Shown piece by piece: positions 35,703-44,276 of a stretch of DNA of 64,000 nt. The notes under the pieces are model-generated. The model worked only from the letters and a program-made list of their open reading frames with translations. It did not search any database and was not told the origin of the DNA. The stretch lies in the NCBI GenBank assembly GCA_963730585.1, contig CAVSSL010000011.1, positions 186,001 to 250,000 on the forward strand, in the 5' to 3' direction. Every line of letters starts with the position of its first letter. The first letter of the stretch is position 1. This DNA comes from Pedococcus_A sp963730585. Lineage in GTDB: Bacteria; Actinomycetota; Actinomycetes; Actinomycetales; Dermatophilaceae. The position numbers and the translations under genes are program-made.

Positions 35703-36572
35703 CTAGAGCCCGAGCCGGTGTCCGCCGGCGTAGACGGTCAGGCGCGGCGGCCTCACGAACCCGACCAGGGTCATGCCCGCCTCCTGGGCGAGGTCGACGG
35801 CCAGCGACGACGGTGCCGACACCGACGCCAGCGCCGGGATGCCCGCCATGACGGCCTTCTGCGTCAGCTCGAAGCTCGCCCGTCCGCTGACCACCAGCAC
35901 GTGTCCCGACAGGGGCAGCCGTCCCTCGCGGCCGGCCCACCCGACGACCTTGTCGACGGCGTTGTGGCGGCCGACGTCCTCGCGGACCGCCAGCAGCTCG
36001 CCGTCGGCCGTGAAGAGGCCGGCGGCGTGCAGCCCGCCGGTGCGGTCGAAGACCTTCTGCTGCTCGCGGAGGGCGTCGGGGAGCCCGGCCACCACCTCGG
36101 GTGACAGGCGCAGCGGGTCCTGCGCCACGGCATACCGGCTCTTGGTGGTGATCGCGTCGATGCTCGTCTTGCCGCACACCCCGCACGCGCTGCTGGTCCA
36201 GCCCGAGCGCTCGGAGCGCGAGGTGTCGACCGCGGTGCCGGGTGCGAGCGTGATGTCGACGACGTTGAAGGTGGGGGAGCCGGACTCGTCCTCGTCGAGG
36301 CAGTGCATCGCGTGGTGCACCGCGGCGGCGTCGGGGATGACGCCCTCGGTCAGCAGGTAGCCGATGGCGAGGTCGAAGTCGTCGCCGGGGGTGCGCATGG
36401 TGACGTAGAGGGAGTCGCCGTCGACCCGGATCTCGAGGGGCTCCTCCACCGCCAGCGTGTCGGGGCGGCTCGACGCCGTGGCGCTGCCCGGCTCGTCGAC
36501 GACGACCCGGGTGCTCGGCACTCGCCTCGTGACACGCCCCACGACACGCACTGTATGCCGTGTGCCCGCCAT
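35703..36572 (-). CDS. fdhD: Sulfur carrier protein FdhD
   Basis: 289 aa. FdhD moves sulfur from a cysteine desulfurase to the molybdenum cofactor of formate dehydrogenases. The active-site motif is ACGVCGK with Cys130 and Cys133; REDVGRHNAVDKVVG and SGRASFELTQKA are conserved family blocks. ATG at 36572, next to the divergent PH-domain gene start, with overlapping upstream regions. No formate dehydrogenase is in the window; a sulfite-oxidase-like molybdoenzyme is at 42587. Confidence 0.95.
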   Translation of the reverse strand: MAGTRHTVRVVGRVTRRVPSTRVVVDEPGSATASSRPDTLAVEEPLEIRVDGDSLYVTMRTPGDDFDLAIGYLLTEGVIPDAAAVHHAMHCLDEDESGSPTFNVVDITLAPGTAVDTSRSERSGWTSSACGVCGKTSIDAITTKSRYAVAQDPLRLSPEVVAGLPDALREQQKVFDRTGGLHAAGLFTADGELLAVREDVGRHNAVDKVVGWAGREGRLPLSGHVLVVSGRASFELTQKAVMAGIPALASVSAPSSLAVDLAQEAGMTLVGFVRPPRLTVYAGGHRLGL

Positions 36573-36588
36573 GGCCGATAGTGGAGCC

Positions 36589-37098
36589 GTGGAGACCGAG
36601 CAGGGCTGGGAGCCGGTGGCGCTCTACGGTGACGGAGGGCCCGAGTGGCGCGGCGTCTCGCCGCGTCTCGCGACCGCGCGCTCGGTGGTCGTCTCGGTGG
36701 TGTGCGGCCTGCTGCTGGCCGGGGCCGTGGCCCTCTGGGTCGCGGAGTCCTCGGCCCTGCTGCTGGGCGCCGCCGGGGTGGTCGTCGTGGTCTGGCTGTG
36801 GCTGCTCTGGCTCGTGCGCCGCCAGGTTGCTGCCATCAGCTGGGCCGAGCAGGCCGAGGAGCTGGTGATCCGCCGCGGACGGCTCCGGCGCAGCCTCGTG
36901 AGCGTGCCCTACGGGCGCCTGCAGCTCGCCGACATGCAGTCGGGCCCGCTGTCGCGGCACTTCGGCCTGGCCAGCGTGCAGATCCACACCGCGTCGCCCC
37001 GCAGCGGTGGGAGCATCCCGGGCCTGCCCGTCGCCGAGGCTGAGGCGCTGCGGGCGCGGCTCACCGAGCGCGGCGAGTCGCAGCGGGCCGGTCTGTGA
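36589..37098 (+). CDS. PH-domain membrane protein (YdbS-like)
   Basis: 169 aa from the GTG at 36589; an ATG at 36571 is the alternative. Two hydrophobic helices (SVVVSVVCGLLLAGAVALWV, LLLGAAGVVVVVWLWLLWL) followed by a bacterial PH-like (bPH2) domain (ELVIRRGRLRRSLVSVPYGR, FGLASVQIHTAS). GATAGT lies 6 nt before the GTG, a possible leaderless start. It overlaps the next gene by GTGA, so the two PH proteins are coupled, like ydbS-ydbT pairs of Firmicutes. Function unknown. Confidence 0.85.
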   Translation: METEQGWEPVALYGDGGPEWRGVSPRLATARSVVVSVVCGLLLAGAVALWVAESSALLLGAAGVVVVVWLWLLWLVRRQVAAISWAEQAEELVIRRGRLRRSLVSVPYGRLQLADMQSGPLSRHFGLASVQIHTASPRSGGSIPGLPVAEAEALRARLTERGESQRAGL

Positions 37099-38579
37099 CC
37101 GACGACGCGTCCTCGCCCGACCCGGCAGGCTGGCGCCGCCTCCACCCGCTGTCGCCGGTGCTGCGCGGTGGCCTCGCCCTGGTCGCCGCCGGGGCCTGGC
37201 TGGTCAGCAACCAGGTCGACGCGTGGATGGGGGCCGACTCCCAGCTGCCGGACGGCACGCCGCTGCTGTGGCTGGGCCTCGCGGCGACGGCGGGACTCCT
37301 CGCGCTCGTCGTCGGGTCGTGGCTGTCGTGGCGGGTCTCCCGCTTCCGGATCGGTGCCAGCACCCTCGAGGTGCGCACCGGGCTGCTGCTGCGCCAGCAC
37401 CGCCAGGTGCGCTACGACCGCATCCAGGCCGTGGACCTCCGGCGCCCGCTGCTCGCGCGGCTGGCCGGGCTCTCCGAGGTCCACGTGCAGTCGGCCGGGT
37501 CCGGGCGGGACGCACGGCTGTCGTTCCTGCCCCACGCCGAGGCCCACGAGGTGCGCCGCACCCTGATGGCGCTGGCCGGCCGCGGCGACGAACGGGAGGC
37601 ACCGGGGAACGACCGCGCGGTCCCGGGGAGCGACGTCGCGGTACCGGGAGCGACGCCGGTGCCCCGCGGGGAGACGTTGGCTCGGGTGCCGAGGGAGCGG
37701 CTCGTGCAGGCCTGGCTGTTCCGCGGCCGCACCCTGGCCCTGGCGGTCGCCGTCCCCGTGCTGCTCTGGGGCCTGGCGACGGGGCGCGGGGGAGTGGTCG
37801 CGGCTGTCGGACCGGCCCTGCTCGCCCTCGGGGGCAACGCCGCCAAGGAGCTGGTGGGCGAGTGGAACTTCGAGCTGCGCCGTGACGACGAGGGCATCCA
37901 CGTCACCCGCGGCCTGACCGAGCTGACGTCGAGCAGCGTTCCGGTGCACCGCATCCAGGCCGTCGCGGTGCGCCAGCCCCTGACGTGGCGGCTGCCGGAC
38001 TGGTGGCGGATCGAGGTCAACGTCGCCGGCGTGGGCACCGACCGCGACGACGGCGACACGGTCCTGCTGCCGGTGGGCACCCGCGCGGAGGCCCTGGCCA
38101 CGCTGGCGGTGCTGCGACCCGGCGCCGACCTCCGCGCCGTGGTCGACGGACTGAGCGGAGTGGACGGGCTGAGCGGGGTGGACGGGCTGAGCGGGGTGGA
38201 CGGGCTGAGCGGGCCGGACGGGCTCGGCGACCCCGCCGGCCCGGCCGGGCACACGGCATACGTCACGGCGCCGTCGCGCTCGGTGTGGCTCAGCCCGCTG
38301 GTGCGGCAGCGCCACGGGTACGCCGTCACCCCTGACGCGCTGCTGGTGCGCGGCGGCCGGTTCCGCCGCTTCGTCGAGGTGGTGCCGCACGCCCGGGTGC
38401 AGTCGCTGCGGCTGCGGCAGGGGCCGCTGCAGCGGTGGCTGCGGCTGGCCACCGTCGAGGTGCTCACGACCTCTGGGCCTGCGGAGCCGAGGGTGTGCCA
38501 CCTCGACGCGGAGGACGCCACGCGGCTGCTGAACGCGCAGGTGGGACGCTCGAGCCGGGCCCGGGAGAGGGTTCACTGA
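37095..38579 (+). CDS. PH-domain membrane protein (YdbT-like)
   Basis: 494 aa; GTG at 37095 within GTGA of the preceding stop. Three bPH2-like segments (RFRIGASTLEVRTGLLLRQH, FELRRDDEGIHVTRGLTELT, HGYAVTPDALLVRGGRFRR) are interleaved with membrane helices, as in YdbT. Between the second and third domains is a tandem DGLSGV array from an 18-bp DNA repeat. Pairs of this kind are widespread, probably acting in envelope homeostasis; the function is not established. Confidence 0.85.
   Translation: MTDDASSPDPAGWRRLHPLSPVLRGGLALVAAGAWLVSNQVDAWMGADSQLPDGTPLLWLGLAATAGLLALVVGSWLSWRVSRFRIGASTLEVRTGLLLRQHRQVRYDRIQAVDLRRPLLARLAGLSEVHVQSAGSGRDARLSFLPHAEAHEVRRTLMALAGRGDEREAPGNDRAVPGSDVAVPGATPVPRGETLARVPRERLVQAWLFRGRTLALAVAVPVLLWGLATGRGGVVAAVGPALLALGGNAAKELVGEWNFELRRDDEGIHVTRGLTELTSSSVPVHRIQAVAVRQPLTWRLPDWWRIEVNVAGVGTDRDDGDTVLLPVGTRAEALATLAVLRPGADLRAVVDGLSGVDGLSGVDGLSGVDGLSGPDGLGDPAGPAGHTAYVTAPSRSVWLSPLVRQRHGYAVTPDALLVRGGRFRRFVEVVPHARVQSLRLRQGPLQRWLRLATVEVLTTSGPAEPRVCHLDAEDATRLLNAQVGRSSRARERVH
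38142..38222 (+). repeat. 18-bp coding minisatellite, four copies
   Basis: Four nearly identical 18-bp units encode DGLSGV, DGLSGV, DGLSGV and DGLSGP in the YdbT-like protein; the last two copies differ at few bases. High identity suggests recent expansion and possible length variation between strains. Confidence 0.8.
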
Positions 38580-38695
38580 CGGTGTCCTGACCACGGAGTG
38601 GCCAAACGGGGTGGAATCTCGGCATTCGGTTGCGCGAAGGGCCCCGAACCGGGTGGACTGTGCGCCACAGGTCAGAAGCGAGGACGGAGAAGGGT

Positions 38696-39124
38696 GTGAG
38701 TACCTCCGCGCAAGCGGCGGCGCCGGGGAGTGCGGCGAGCAAGCTGGGTTTCACCGCCGGACAGGTGATCCAGGAGTTCGGCTACGACTCCGATGTCGAT
38801 GACGACCTGCGGTTCGCCATCGAGGACCTGACGTCGACCGAGCTCGAGGACGAGGACTACGGGGATGTCGCCGATGCGGTGATGATCTGGTGGCGCGATG
38901 ACGACGGCGACCTCGTCGACACCGTGGTCGACGCCCTGACCAACCTCGCCGACCACGGGTTCATCGTCGTGCTCACCCCGAAGGCCGGGCGGCTCGGGCA
39001 CGTCGACGCCAGCGACATCGAGGAGGCCGCCACGACGGCGGGCCTGCACACGTCCGGCACCGTCAACGCGTGCGAGGACTGGACCGCCACCAAGCTCGTG
39101 GCACCCAAATCGGCGCGGCGCTGA
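38696..39124 (+). CDS. DUF3052 family protein
   Basis: 142 aa; GTG at 38696 with GGAGAAGGG upstream. The core (KLGFTAGQVIQEFGYDSDVDDDLRFAIEDL, shown here as KLGFTAGQVIQEFGYD) and the acidic middle match the actinobacterial DUF3052 family. It lies before the peroxiredoxin gene by 22 nt, an arrangement also seen in mycobacteria. Cytosolic; no function known. Confidence 0.85.
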   Translation: MSTSAQAAAPGSAASKLGFTAGQVIQEFGYDSDVDDDLRFAIEDLTSTELEDEDYGDVADAVMIWWRDDDGDLVDTVVDALTNLADHGFIVVLTPKAGRLGHVDASDIEEAATTAGLHTSGTVNACEDWTATKLVAPKSARR

Positions 39125-39146
39125 ACTGGCTGGCACACTGGCCGGC

Positions 39147-39629
39147 ATGACGCAGACGACCCACTCGACGGCGCTCGCCGTGGGCGCGACCGCCCCCGAC
39201 TTCACCCTGAAGGACCAGAACGGCCAGGACACCTCGCTGTCGGACTTCACGGGCCGGAAGAACGTCGTCCTGGTCTTCTACCCGTTCGCCTTCTCCGGCA
39301 TCTGCACCGGTGAGCTGTGCGAGATCCGCGACGACCTCGGGTCGTTCGTCTCCGACGACGTGCAGGTGCTCGCCATCTCGTGCGACCACATGTTCAGCCA
39401 GCGCGCCTGGGCCGACAAGGAGGCCTACTTCTTCCCGCTGCTGTCGGACTTCTGGCCGCACGGCGAGGTCGCCCAGTCCTACGGCGTCTTCAACGAGAAG
39501 GCGGGCGCGGCACTGCGCGGCACCTTCCTCATCGACCGCGCGGGCACGGTCCGCTGGAGCCTGGTGAACCCGATCGGCCAGGCCCGCGACTTCTCCGGCT
39601 ACCACGAGGCCCTCAAGCAGCTGGGGTGA
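39147..39629 (+). CDS. Peroxiredoxin, AhpE type
   Basis: 160 aa. The peroxidatic motif is PFAFSGICTGELC with Cys53, and Cys58 as possible resolving residue; Ser replaces the usual Thr of the PxxxTxxC motif. Short N terminus and length fit the AhpE group, which reduces peroxides and peroxynitrite. The ATG at 39147 has CACACT 7 nt upstream and no Shine-Dalgarno, probably leaderless. Neighbour of DUF3052, as in Mycobacterium tuberculosis ahpE. Confidence 0.9.
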   Translation: MTQTTHSTALAVGATAPDFTLKDQNGQDTSLSDFTGRKNVVLVFYPFAFSGICTGELCEIRDDLGSFVSDDVQVLAISCDHMFSQRAWADKEAYFFPLLSDFWPHGEVAQSYGVFNEKAGAALRGTFLIDRAGTVRWSLVNPIGQARDFSGYHEALKQLG

Positions 39630-39689
39630 GGGCTGCCTGACAGAATGACCCACCACACCCGGCGGGCCGGCGCTGCGCCTGCCCACCCG

Positions 39690-39762
39690 GGGCCTGTAGC
39701 TCAGTTGGTAGAGCACCGCGTTTACACCGCGGGTGTCGTCGGTTCGAGCCCGGCCGGGCCCA
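39690..39762 (+). tRNA. tRNA-Val (TAC anticodon)
   Basis: 73-nt cloverleaf: acceptor GGGCCTG paired with CGGGCCC, D arm TAGCTCAGTTGGTAGAGCA, anticodon stem CCGCG/CGCGG with TAC at 39723-39725, T arm GGTTCGAGCC and discriminator A at 39762. No CCA is encoded. The nif3 start codon lies one base downstream. Confidence 0.93.
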
Positions 39763-39763
39763 C

Positions 39764-40624
39764 GTGCAGCACGAGCAGCTGACCCTGGCCGACGTCGTCG
39801 GCGCCCTCGAGGACCTGTACCCGCCCCAGACGGCACAGTCGTGGGACCAGGTGGGCCTGGTCGCCGGCGACCCCGCCCAGCCGGTGCGTCGGGTCCACTT
39901 CGCCGTCGACCCGACGCTGGCGGTCATCGAGGAGGCGCGCGACCTCGGCGCCGACCTGCTGGTCACCCACCACCCGCTGCTGCTGCGCGGGGTGCACAGC
40001 GTCGCCACCACCACAGCCAAGGGCGCCAGCGTCACCCACCTGGTCAGCGGGGGCGTGGCTCTCTACGTCGCGCACACCAACGCCGACGTCGCCTCGCCGG
40101 GGGTCTGCGACGCGCTCGCCCGGGCGTGTGGGCTGGGCGACCTCGAGCCCCTGGCCGTCGTCGAGGGTCAGCCGATGGGGCGCGTGGGCGCCCTGTCCAC
40201 CCGGGTGCCCCTCGCCGAGTTCACCGCAGCCCTGTATGCCGCGCTGCCCAGGGCCGCGGGCGGCATCCGGGTGGCGGGCCCGCCGGAGGCCCTCGTGCAA
40301 CGGGTGGCCGTCGTCGGCGGCGCGGGTGACGACATGTTCGGGCACGTGCGGGCCAGCGGAGCCGACGTCTACGTGACCGCCGACCTGCGCCACCACCCGG
40401 TGCTCGAGGCCCGGGAGGAGTCGCGTGGCGGGCCGCCGTACCTCGTCGACGCCGGCCACTGGGCCACCGAGTCGGTGTGGCTCGCGAGCGTGGAGGAGCG
40501 GCTGCAGGCGGCGCTTGCCGGGCTCGGGGCCCGGGGCACTACGGTGGAGACCCACATTTCCAGACTGCGCACCGACCCATGGGACTTCGTGGTCGGGGCC
40601 GAGGCTCCCGGAGGTACGTCCTGA
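39764..40624 (+). CDS. Nif3-like dinuclear metal centre protein
   Basis: 286 aa NIF3/YbgI family. Metal ligands sit in VTHHPLLLRG (two His near 69) and in the C-terminal DAGHWATE; the middle has the usual inserted domain (about 130-215). The family forms hexameric toroids with two metal ions per subunit; suggested roles include hydrolase and damage repair, none proven. GTG at 39764 begins one base after the tRNA-Val end and no other start precedes the conserved region. It overlaps the zinc-ribbon gene and matches Rv2230c by family and order. Confidence 0.9.
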   Translation: MQHEQLTLADVVGALEDLYPPQTAQSWDQVGLVAGDPAQPVRRVHFAVDPTLAVIEEARDLGADLLVTHHPLLLRGVHSVATTTAKGASVTHLVSGGVALYVAHTNADVASPGVCDALARACGLGDLEPLAVVEGQPMGRVGALSTRVPLAEFTAALYAALPRAAGGIRVAGPPEALVQRVAVVGGAGDDMFGHVRASGADVYVTADLRHHPVLEAREESRGGPPYLVDAGHWATESVWLASVEERLQAALAGLGARGTTVETHISRLRTDPWDFVVGAEAPGGTS

Positions 40625-41361
40625 AAGCCGACCCGACCCGCCAGTGGCGGCTGCTCGACCTGCAGGCCATCGACACCCGCCTGGACCAGATCGCGCACGC
40701 CCGGAAGACGCTGCCGCAGATCGCCCTGCTGAAGGACCTGCACACCCAGGAAGAGCTCCTCGACACGGAGCTGGTGCGGGTGCGCACCGAGCTGAGCGAC
40801 GTCCAGCGCGAGGTGGCCAAGGCCGAGTCCGACGTCCAGCTCGTCCGTGGCCGGGCGGCCCGCGACCAGGCCAGGCTCGACTCGGGCACGGGCAGCGCCA
40901 AGGACCTCCAGGCGCTCCAGCACGAGCTGCAGTCGCTGTCCCGTCGGCAGGCCGAGCTCGAGGACGTCGAGATCGAGATCATGGAGCGGGCCGAGGCGGT
41001 CGAGACCGAGCTGGCGCGGCTGGAGGGCAAGCACGCCGAGCTGGCGGGCCGGCTCGAGGAGGCCCGGGCAGCCCACGACGCAGCACAGGCCGACCTCGAC
41101 GCCGAGGCGGCTCGGGTCGCCGCGCCGCGCGCCGACGTCGTCGCCGGTGTCGGTGAGGACCTCGTCGCGCTCTACGAGAAGGTCCGGGCGGCCAGCGGCG
41201 GCCTCGGTGCCGCCGCGCTGAGCCACCGCCGCTGCGGCGGCTGCCAGCTCGAGCTGAACTCCGTCGACATGAGCCGCATCAAGGCTGCGCCGGCCGACGA
41301 GGTGCTGCGCTGCGAGGAGTGCCGCCGCATCCTCGTGCGCACCGCCGAGTCCGGCCTGTAG
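40621..41361 (+). CDS. C4-type zinc-ribbon coiled-coil protein
   Basis: 246 aa. A long coiled coil (about 20-180; heptads rich in Leu, Glu, Arg, Ala) precedes a C-terminal zinc ribbon with CGGCQLEL and CEECRRIL. This is the COG1579 family (Rv2229c type), of unknown but possibly nucleic-acid-related role. The best start is a CTG at 40621, overlapping the nif3 stop as CTGA, with GGAGG 6 nt upstream; an ATG at 40579 without ribosome site is the alternative. Confidence 0.88.
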   Translation: MKADPTRQWRLLDLQAIDTRLDQIAHARKTLPQIALLKDLHTQEELLDTELVRVRTELSDVQREVAKAESDVQLVRGRAARDQARLDSGTGSAKDLQALQHELQSLSRRQAELEDVEIEIMERAEAVETELARLEGKHAELAGRLEEARAAHDAAQADLDAEAARVAAPRADVVAGVGEDLVALYEKVRAASGGLGAAALSHRRCGGCQLELNSVDMSRIKAAPADEVLRCEECRRILVRTAESGL

Positions 41362-41367
41362 ACCAGC

Positions 41368-42519
41368 GTGGGTCGCACACTCGTCGTCGAGGCGGACGGG
41401 GGCTCACGGGGCAACCCCGGCGTGGCGGGCTGGGGCGCCGTCGTGCTCGACGGCGCCACCGGGGACCTGCTGCACGAGGGCTGCGCCCCGCTGGGCCAGG
41501 CCTCCAACAACGTCGCGGAGTACACCGGGCTCATCGAGGGCCTGCGCGCGGCGCAGGGCATCGACCCCGGCGCCGACGTCCGGGTCCGCATGGACTCCAA
41601 GCTCGTCGTGGAGCAGATGTCGGGCCGCTGGAAGATCAAGCACGAGGACATGCGGCGCCTTGCCCTCGTCGCCCGTGACGTCGTGGCCGAGATCAGCAGG
41701 GCCGGCGGGTCGGTGACGTACCAGTGGATCCCGCGCGAGAAGAACAAGCTCGCCGACGCGCTGTCCAACCGCGGCATGGACGGCGTCACGCTGAGCCGTC
41801 TGGTCGAGGAGGAGACTGCGCCGGACACCAGCGTGGCCGAGGCCGTCGACGAGGTCGTCGACCCGGCGCCGTCGGGCACCGCGGCCCCGGTCGGTGTGGG
41901 CCCGGACCTCGGCACCCCGACCCGGATCCTGCTGGTGCGCCACGGTGTCACCGACTTCACCGCCGAGGGCCGGCTCGACGGCCGTGGCGGTGCCGACCCT
42001 GCCCTGAATGCCTCCGGGCGCTCCCAGGCCGCCGCCGCGGGTCGCGCGGCCGCCCACCTGCTCGGTGACGCACCCGCCCGTCTGGTCACCTCTTCGCTGG
42101 CCCGCGCCGTCGAGACCGGCGCGGCCGTGGCCGAGGCGACCGGCCTGGAGCCCGTGGTCGACCCCGACTGGGACGAGCAGAGCTTCGGCGACTGGGACGG
42201 CGCCAGCGTGGCCGACCTGGTGCGCGAGGACCCGGAGGCCCTGCGCGCCCTGCGCAACGACCCCACCTACGCCCGTCCCGGAGGCGAGACCCACGACCAG
42301 ATGGCCGAGCGGGTGCTGGCCGCCTTCGACCGCGCCGTCGCAGCCGGCGGCGTCACGGTGGTCGTGTGCCACCGCAAGCCGATCATGACCGTGCTGGCGC
42401 ACCTGCTGAAGATGCCGCACGAGACCATCTGGCGGCTCGCCGCAGCCCCCGGCTCGCTCACGGCGGTGGAGGTCTGGGCCGACGGCAACGCCTCGGTCGC
42501 GTTCACCAACCGCACCTGA
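41368..42519 (+). CDS. RNase H / histidine phosphatase fusion protein
   Basis: 383 aa, GTG at 41368, 6 nt after the preceding stop. N-terminal type I RNase H (about 1-140): EADGGSRGNPG, NNVAEYTGLIEGL and RMDSKLVVEQ provide the four acidic residues that cut the RNA of RNA-DNA hybrids. The C-terminal half from about residue 185 is a phosphoglycerate-mutase-like phosphatase with LVRHG (Arg191, His192) and VCHRKPI. It matches Rv2228c, whose phosphatase half was linked to alpha-ribazole phosphate (CobC-like). Third gene of the nif3 operon. Confidence 0.94.
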   Translation: MGRTLVVEADGGSRGNPGVAGWGAVVLDGATGDLLHEGCAPLGQASNNVAEYTGLIEGLRAAQGIDPGADVRVRMDSKLVVEQMSGRWKIKHEDMRRLALVARDVVAEISRAGGSVTYQWIPREKNKLADALSNRGMDGVTLSRLVEEETAPDTSVAEAVDEVVDPAPSGTAAPVGVGPDLGTPTRILLVRHGVTDFTAEGRLDGRGGADPALNASGRSQAAAAGRAAAHLLGDAPARLVTSSLARAVETGAAVAEATGLEPVVDPDWDEQSFGDWDGASVADLVREDPEALRALRNDPTYARPGGETHDQMAERVLAAFDRAVAAGGVTVVVCHRKPIMTVLAHLLKMPHETIWRLAAAPGSLTAVEVWADGNASVAFTNRT

Positions 42520-42586
42520 CGCCGGGCACGACGACGCCACGGACCCACGGACGCCACAGACACCTCAGTCGTCGAGGGCTCGGGGT

Positions 42587-43690
42587 TCAGGCGTCGAGGA
42601 CGTGCACGACGACCGGCTGGTCGGCGTTGTTGGTGAACCCGCCGAGGTTCCAGCGAGGCACCAGCGGCTGCTCGCGGCCGGTGTCGTCGGTGGCCCGGGC
42701 GCGCAGCACGTGGCGGCCGGGGGTGGCGTCCCAGCCGAGGGTGAAGCGTCGCCAGGCCCACCGGTGCTCGCCGGCCTCCACCTCGGCCTCCGTCCACGTG
42801 TCGCCGTCGTCGGCGCTCACCGCGACCGACTCGACCGGGCCCCAGCCCGACCACGCCCGTCCGGTCAGCGTGACGTGGCCCGGCCGGAGGATCCGCTCGC
42901 GGGTGAAGAAGTCCGGGTCGCCGGGCGGCAGGAGGAGCGCCCGAGGCTCGATCCGGGTGACCGGGTCACCGGCCTCCTCGGGCTCCTGGCGGACCCGGTA
43001 GCCGACCACGTTCTGGTAGCCGTCGTACGGGTGGTCGAGCACCTGGATGCTCACGAGCCACTTCACGTGGGCCATGCCGTACCAGCCGGGCACCACCAAC
43101 CGCACCGGGAACCCGTGCTGCACCGGCAGGGGAGCGCCGTTCATCTCGTAGGCGACCAGCACGTCGTCAGCGAGGGCGTCGGCCAGTGGGAGCCCGCGTT
43201 CGTAGTCCTGCTCGAGGCCGCGCTCGAAGCCGTGGTCGGCTCCGGTGAAGGCCACGTCGACGGCCTCGCGAGTCGGTGCCGCGTCGCGCAGGAGGTCCTT
43301 CAGCGGCACGCCGGTCCACTCGGCCGTCCCGACGGCGCCCGCGAGCCACGGCTGGCTGACCGGCCGCGGCGCCAGGGCCGCCCGGCCGTTGCCCGCGCAC
43401 TCGAGCGTCACCCGCACGGTGTGCGACGGCATCGAGCGCAGCGCGTCGAGGTCGAGCTCGAGCGGACGCTCCACCCGGCCCTCGAGCCGCAGTCGCCACG
43501 TGGCCGGGTCGACCGCGGGCATGTCGTAGTGGGTGAGCACGTAGTGCAGGCCGGGCGGCGTCAGGTCGTCACGCAGCGCCTCTGCCGGCATCGCGTGGTT
43601 GCGGCCGGCGAGGAGCAGCTCCTCGAGACTGATGCCCTCGCCCGGCTCGGCGACACGTGCCGGCTCGAGCTGGCTGGGAGTCACTGCCAT
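42587..43690 (-). CDS. Sulfite-oxidase-like molybdopterin protein
   Basis: 367 aa; ATG at 43690 with GGAGGT upstream. Molybdopterin-binding domain with TLECAGNGR (Cys98 as the Mo ligand) followed by a dimerisation domain (SGWGPVESVAVSADDGDTW) of the sulfite-oxidase type. No signal peptide is visible, so it is probably cytosolic, unlike periplasmic SorA/MsrP. Oxidation of sulfite is the family reaction; the electron acceptor is unknown. Interesting beside a predicted sulfite-releasing desulfinase elsewhere in the window. Confidence 0.88.
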   Translation of the reverse strand: MAVTPSQLEPARVAEPGEGISLEELLLAGRNHAMPAEALRDDLTPPGLHYVLTHYDMPAVDPATWRLRLEGRVERPLELDLDALRSMPSHTVRVTLECAGNGRAALAPRPVSQPWLAGAVGTAEWTGVPLKDLLRDAAPTREAVDVAFTGADHGFERGLEQDYERGLPLADALADDVLVAYEMNGAPLPVQHGFPVRLVVPGWYGMAHVKWLVSIQVLDHPYDGYQNVVGYRVRQEPEEAGDPVTRIEPRALLLPPGDPDFFTRERILRPGHVTLTGRAWSGWGPVESVAVSADDGDTWTEAEVEAGEHRWAWRRFTLGWDATPGRHVLRARATDDTGREQPLVPRWNLGGFTNNADQPVVVHVLDA

Positions 43691-43856
43691 GGGGACCACC
43701 TCCGCCCTCACGAATGTACGCGCCGTGCAGGGGGTGGCGGGAGTGCCCGACCGGGTGGCGCCCCGCCCCGGGCAGGGTAGCCCGGGGCGGCGCGGAGGCT
43801 GTCCACCACCTGGGCCGCCAGTCTCGGCATGTGGCTGCTCACCTAGGCTGGTCCGC

Positions 43857-44276
43857 ATGACTTCGAGCTACGCCGGTGACGTGACGCCGCAGGAGGCGTA
43901 TGCCGTGCTGGGCGAGGACGGCGATGCCGTCCTGGTCGACGTGCGCACCCGCGCGGAGTGGAGCTACGTCGGGCTGCCTGACCTCAGCTCGCTGGGGCGC
44001 ACGGTCCTGTGCGTGGAGTGGCAGCGCTTCCCCGACGGCGCGGTGAACGAGCGCTTCGTCGACGAGCTGCGCTCCGCGGACCTGCCCGACGGCGCGCCGC
44101 TGTACTTCCTGTGCCGCTCCGGCGTGCGGTCGGTCGCCGCCGCCCGGGCCGCGACGGCAGCCGGTCTCGGACCGGCATACAACGTCCTCCACGGCTTCGA
44201 AGGACCCCATGACGAGCAGGGCCACCGCGCGGTGGCCGGCTGGAAGAACGAGGGACTCCCGTGGCGGCAGGGATGA
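43857..44276 (+). CDS. Rhodanese-like protein upstream of metZ
   Basis: 139 aa; ATG at 43857 with TAGGCT 7 nt upstream, a textbook leaderless start. Rhodanese fold with LVDVRTRAEWSYVGLPDL and active-site loop LCRSGVRS (Cys86). It overlaps metZ by ATGA, so the pair is coupled. Sulfur delivery to sulfhydrylation is a reasonable role; such rhodanese-metZ pairs are common in actinobacteria and proteobacteria. Confidence 0.88.
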   Translation: MTSSYAGDVTPQEAYAVLGEDGDAVLVDVRTRAEWSYVGLPDLSSLGRTVLCVEWQRFPDGAVNERFVDELRSADLPDGAPLYFLCRSGVRSVAAARAATAAGLGPAYNVLHGFEGPHDEQGHRAVAGWKNEGLPWRQG

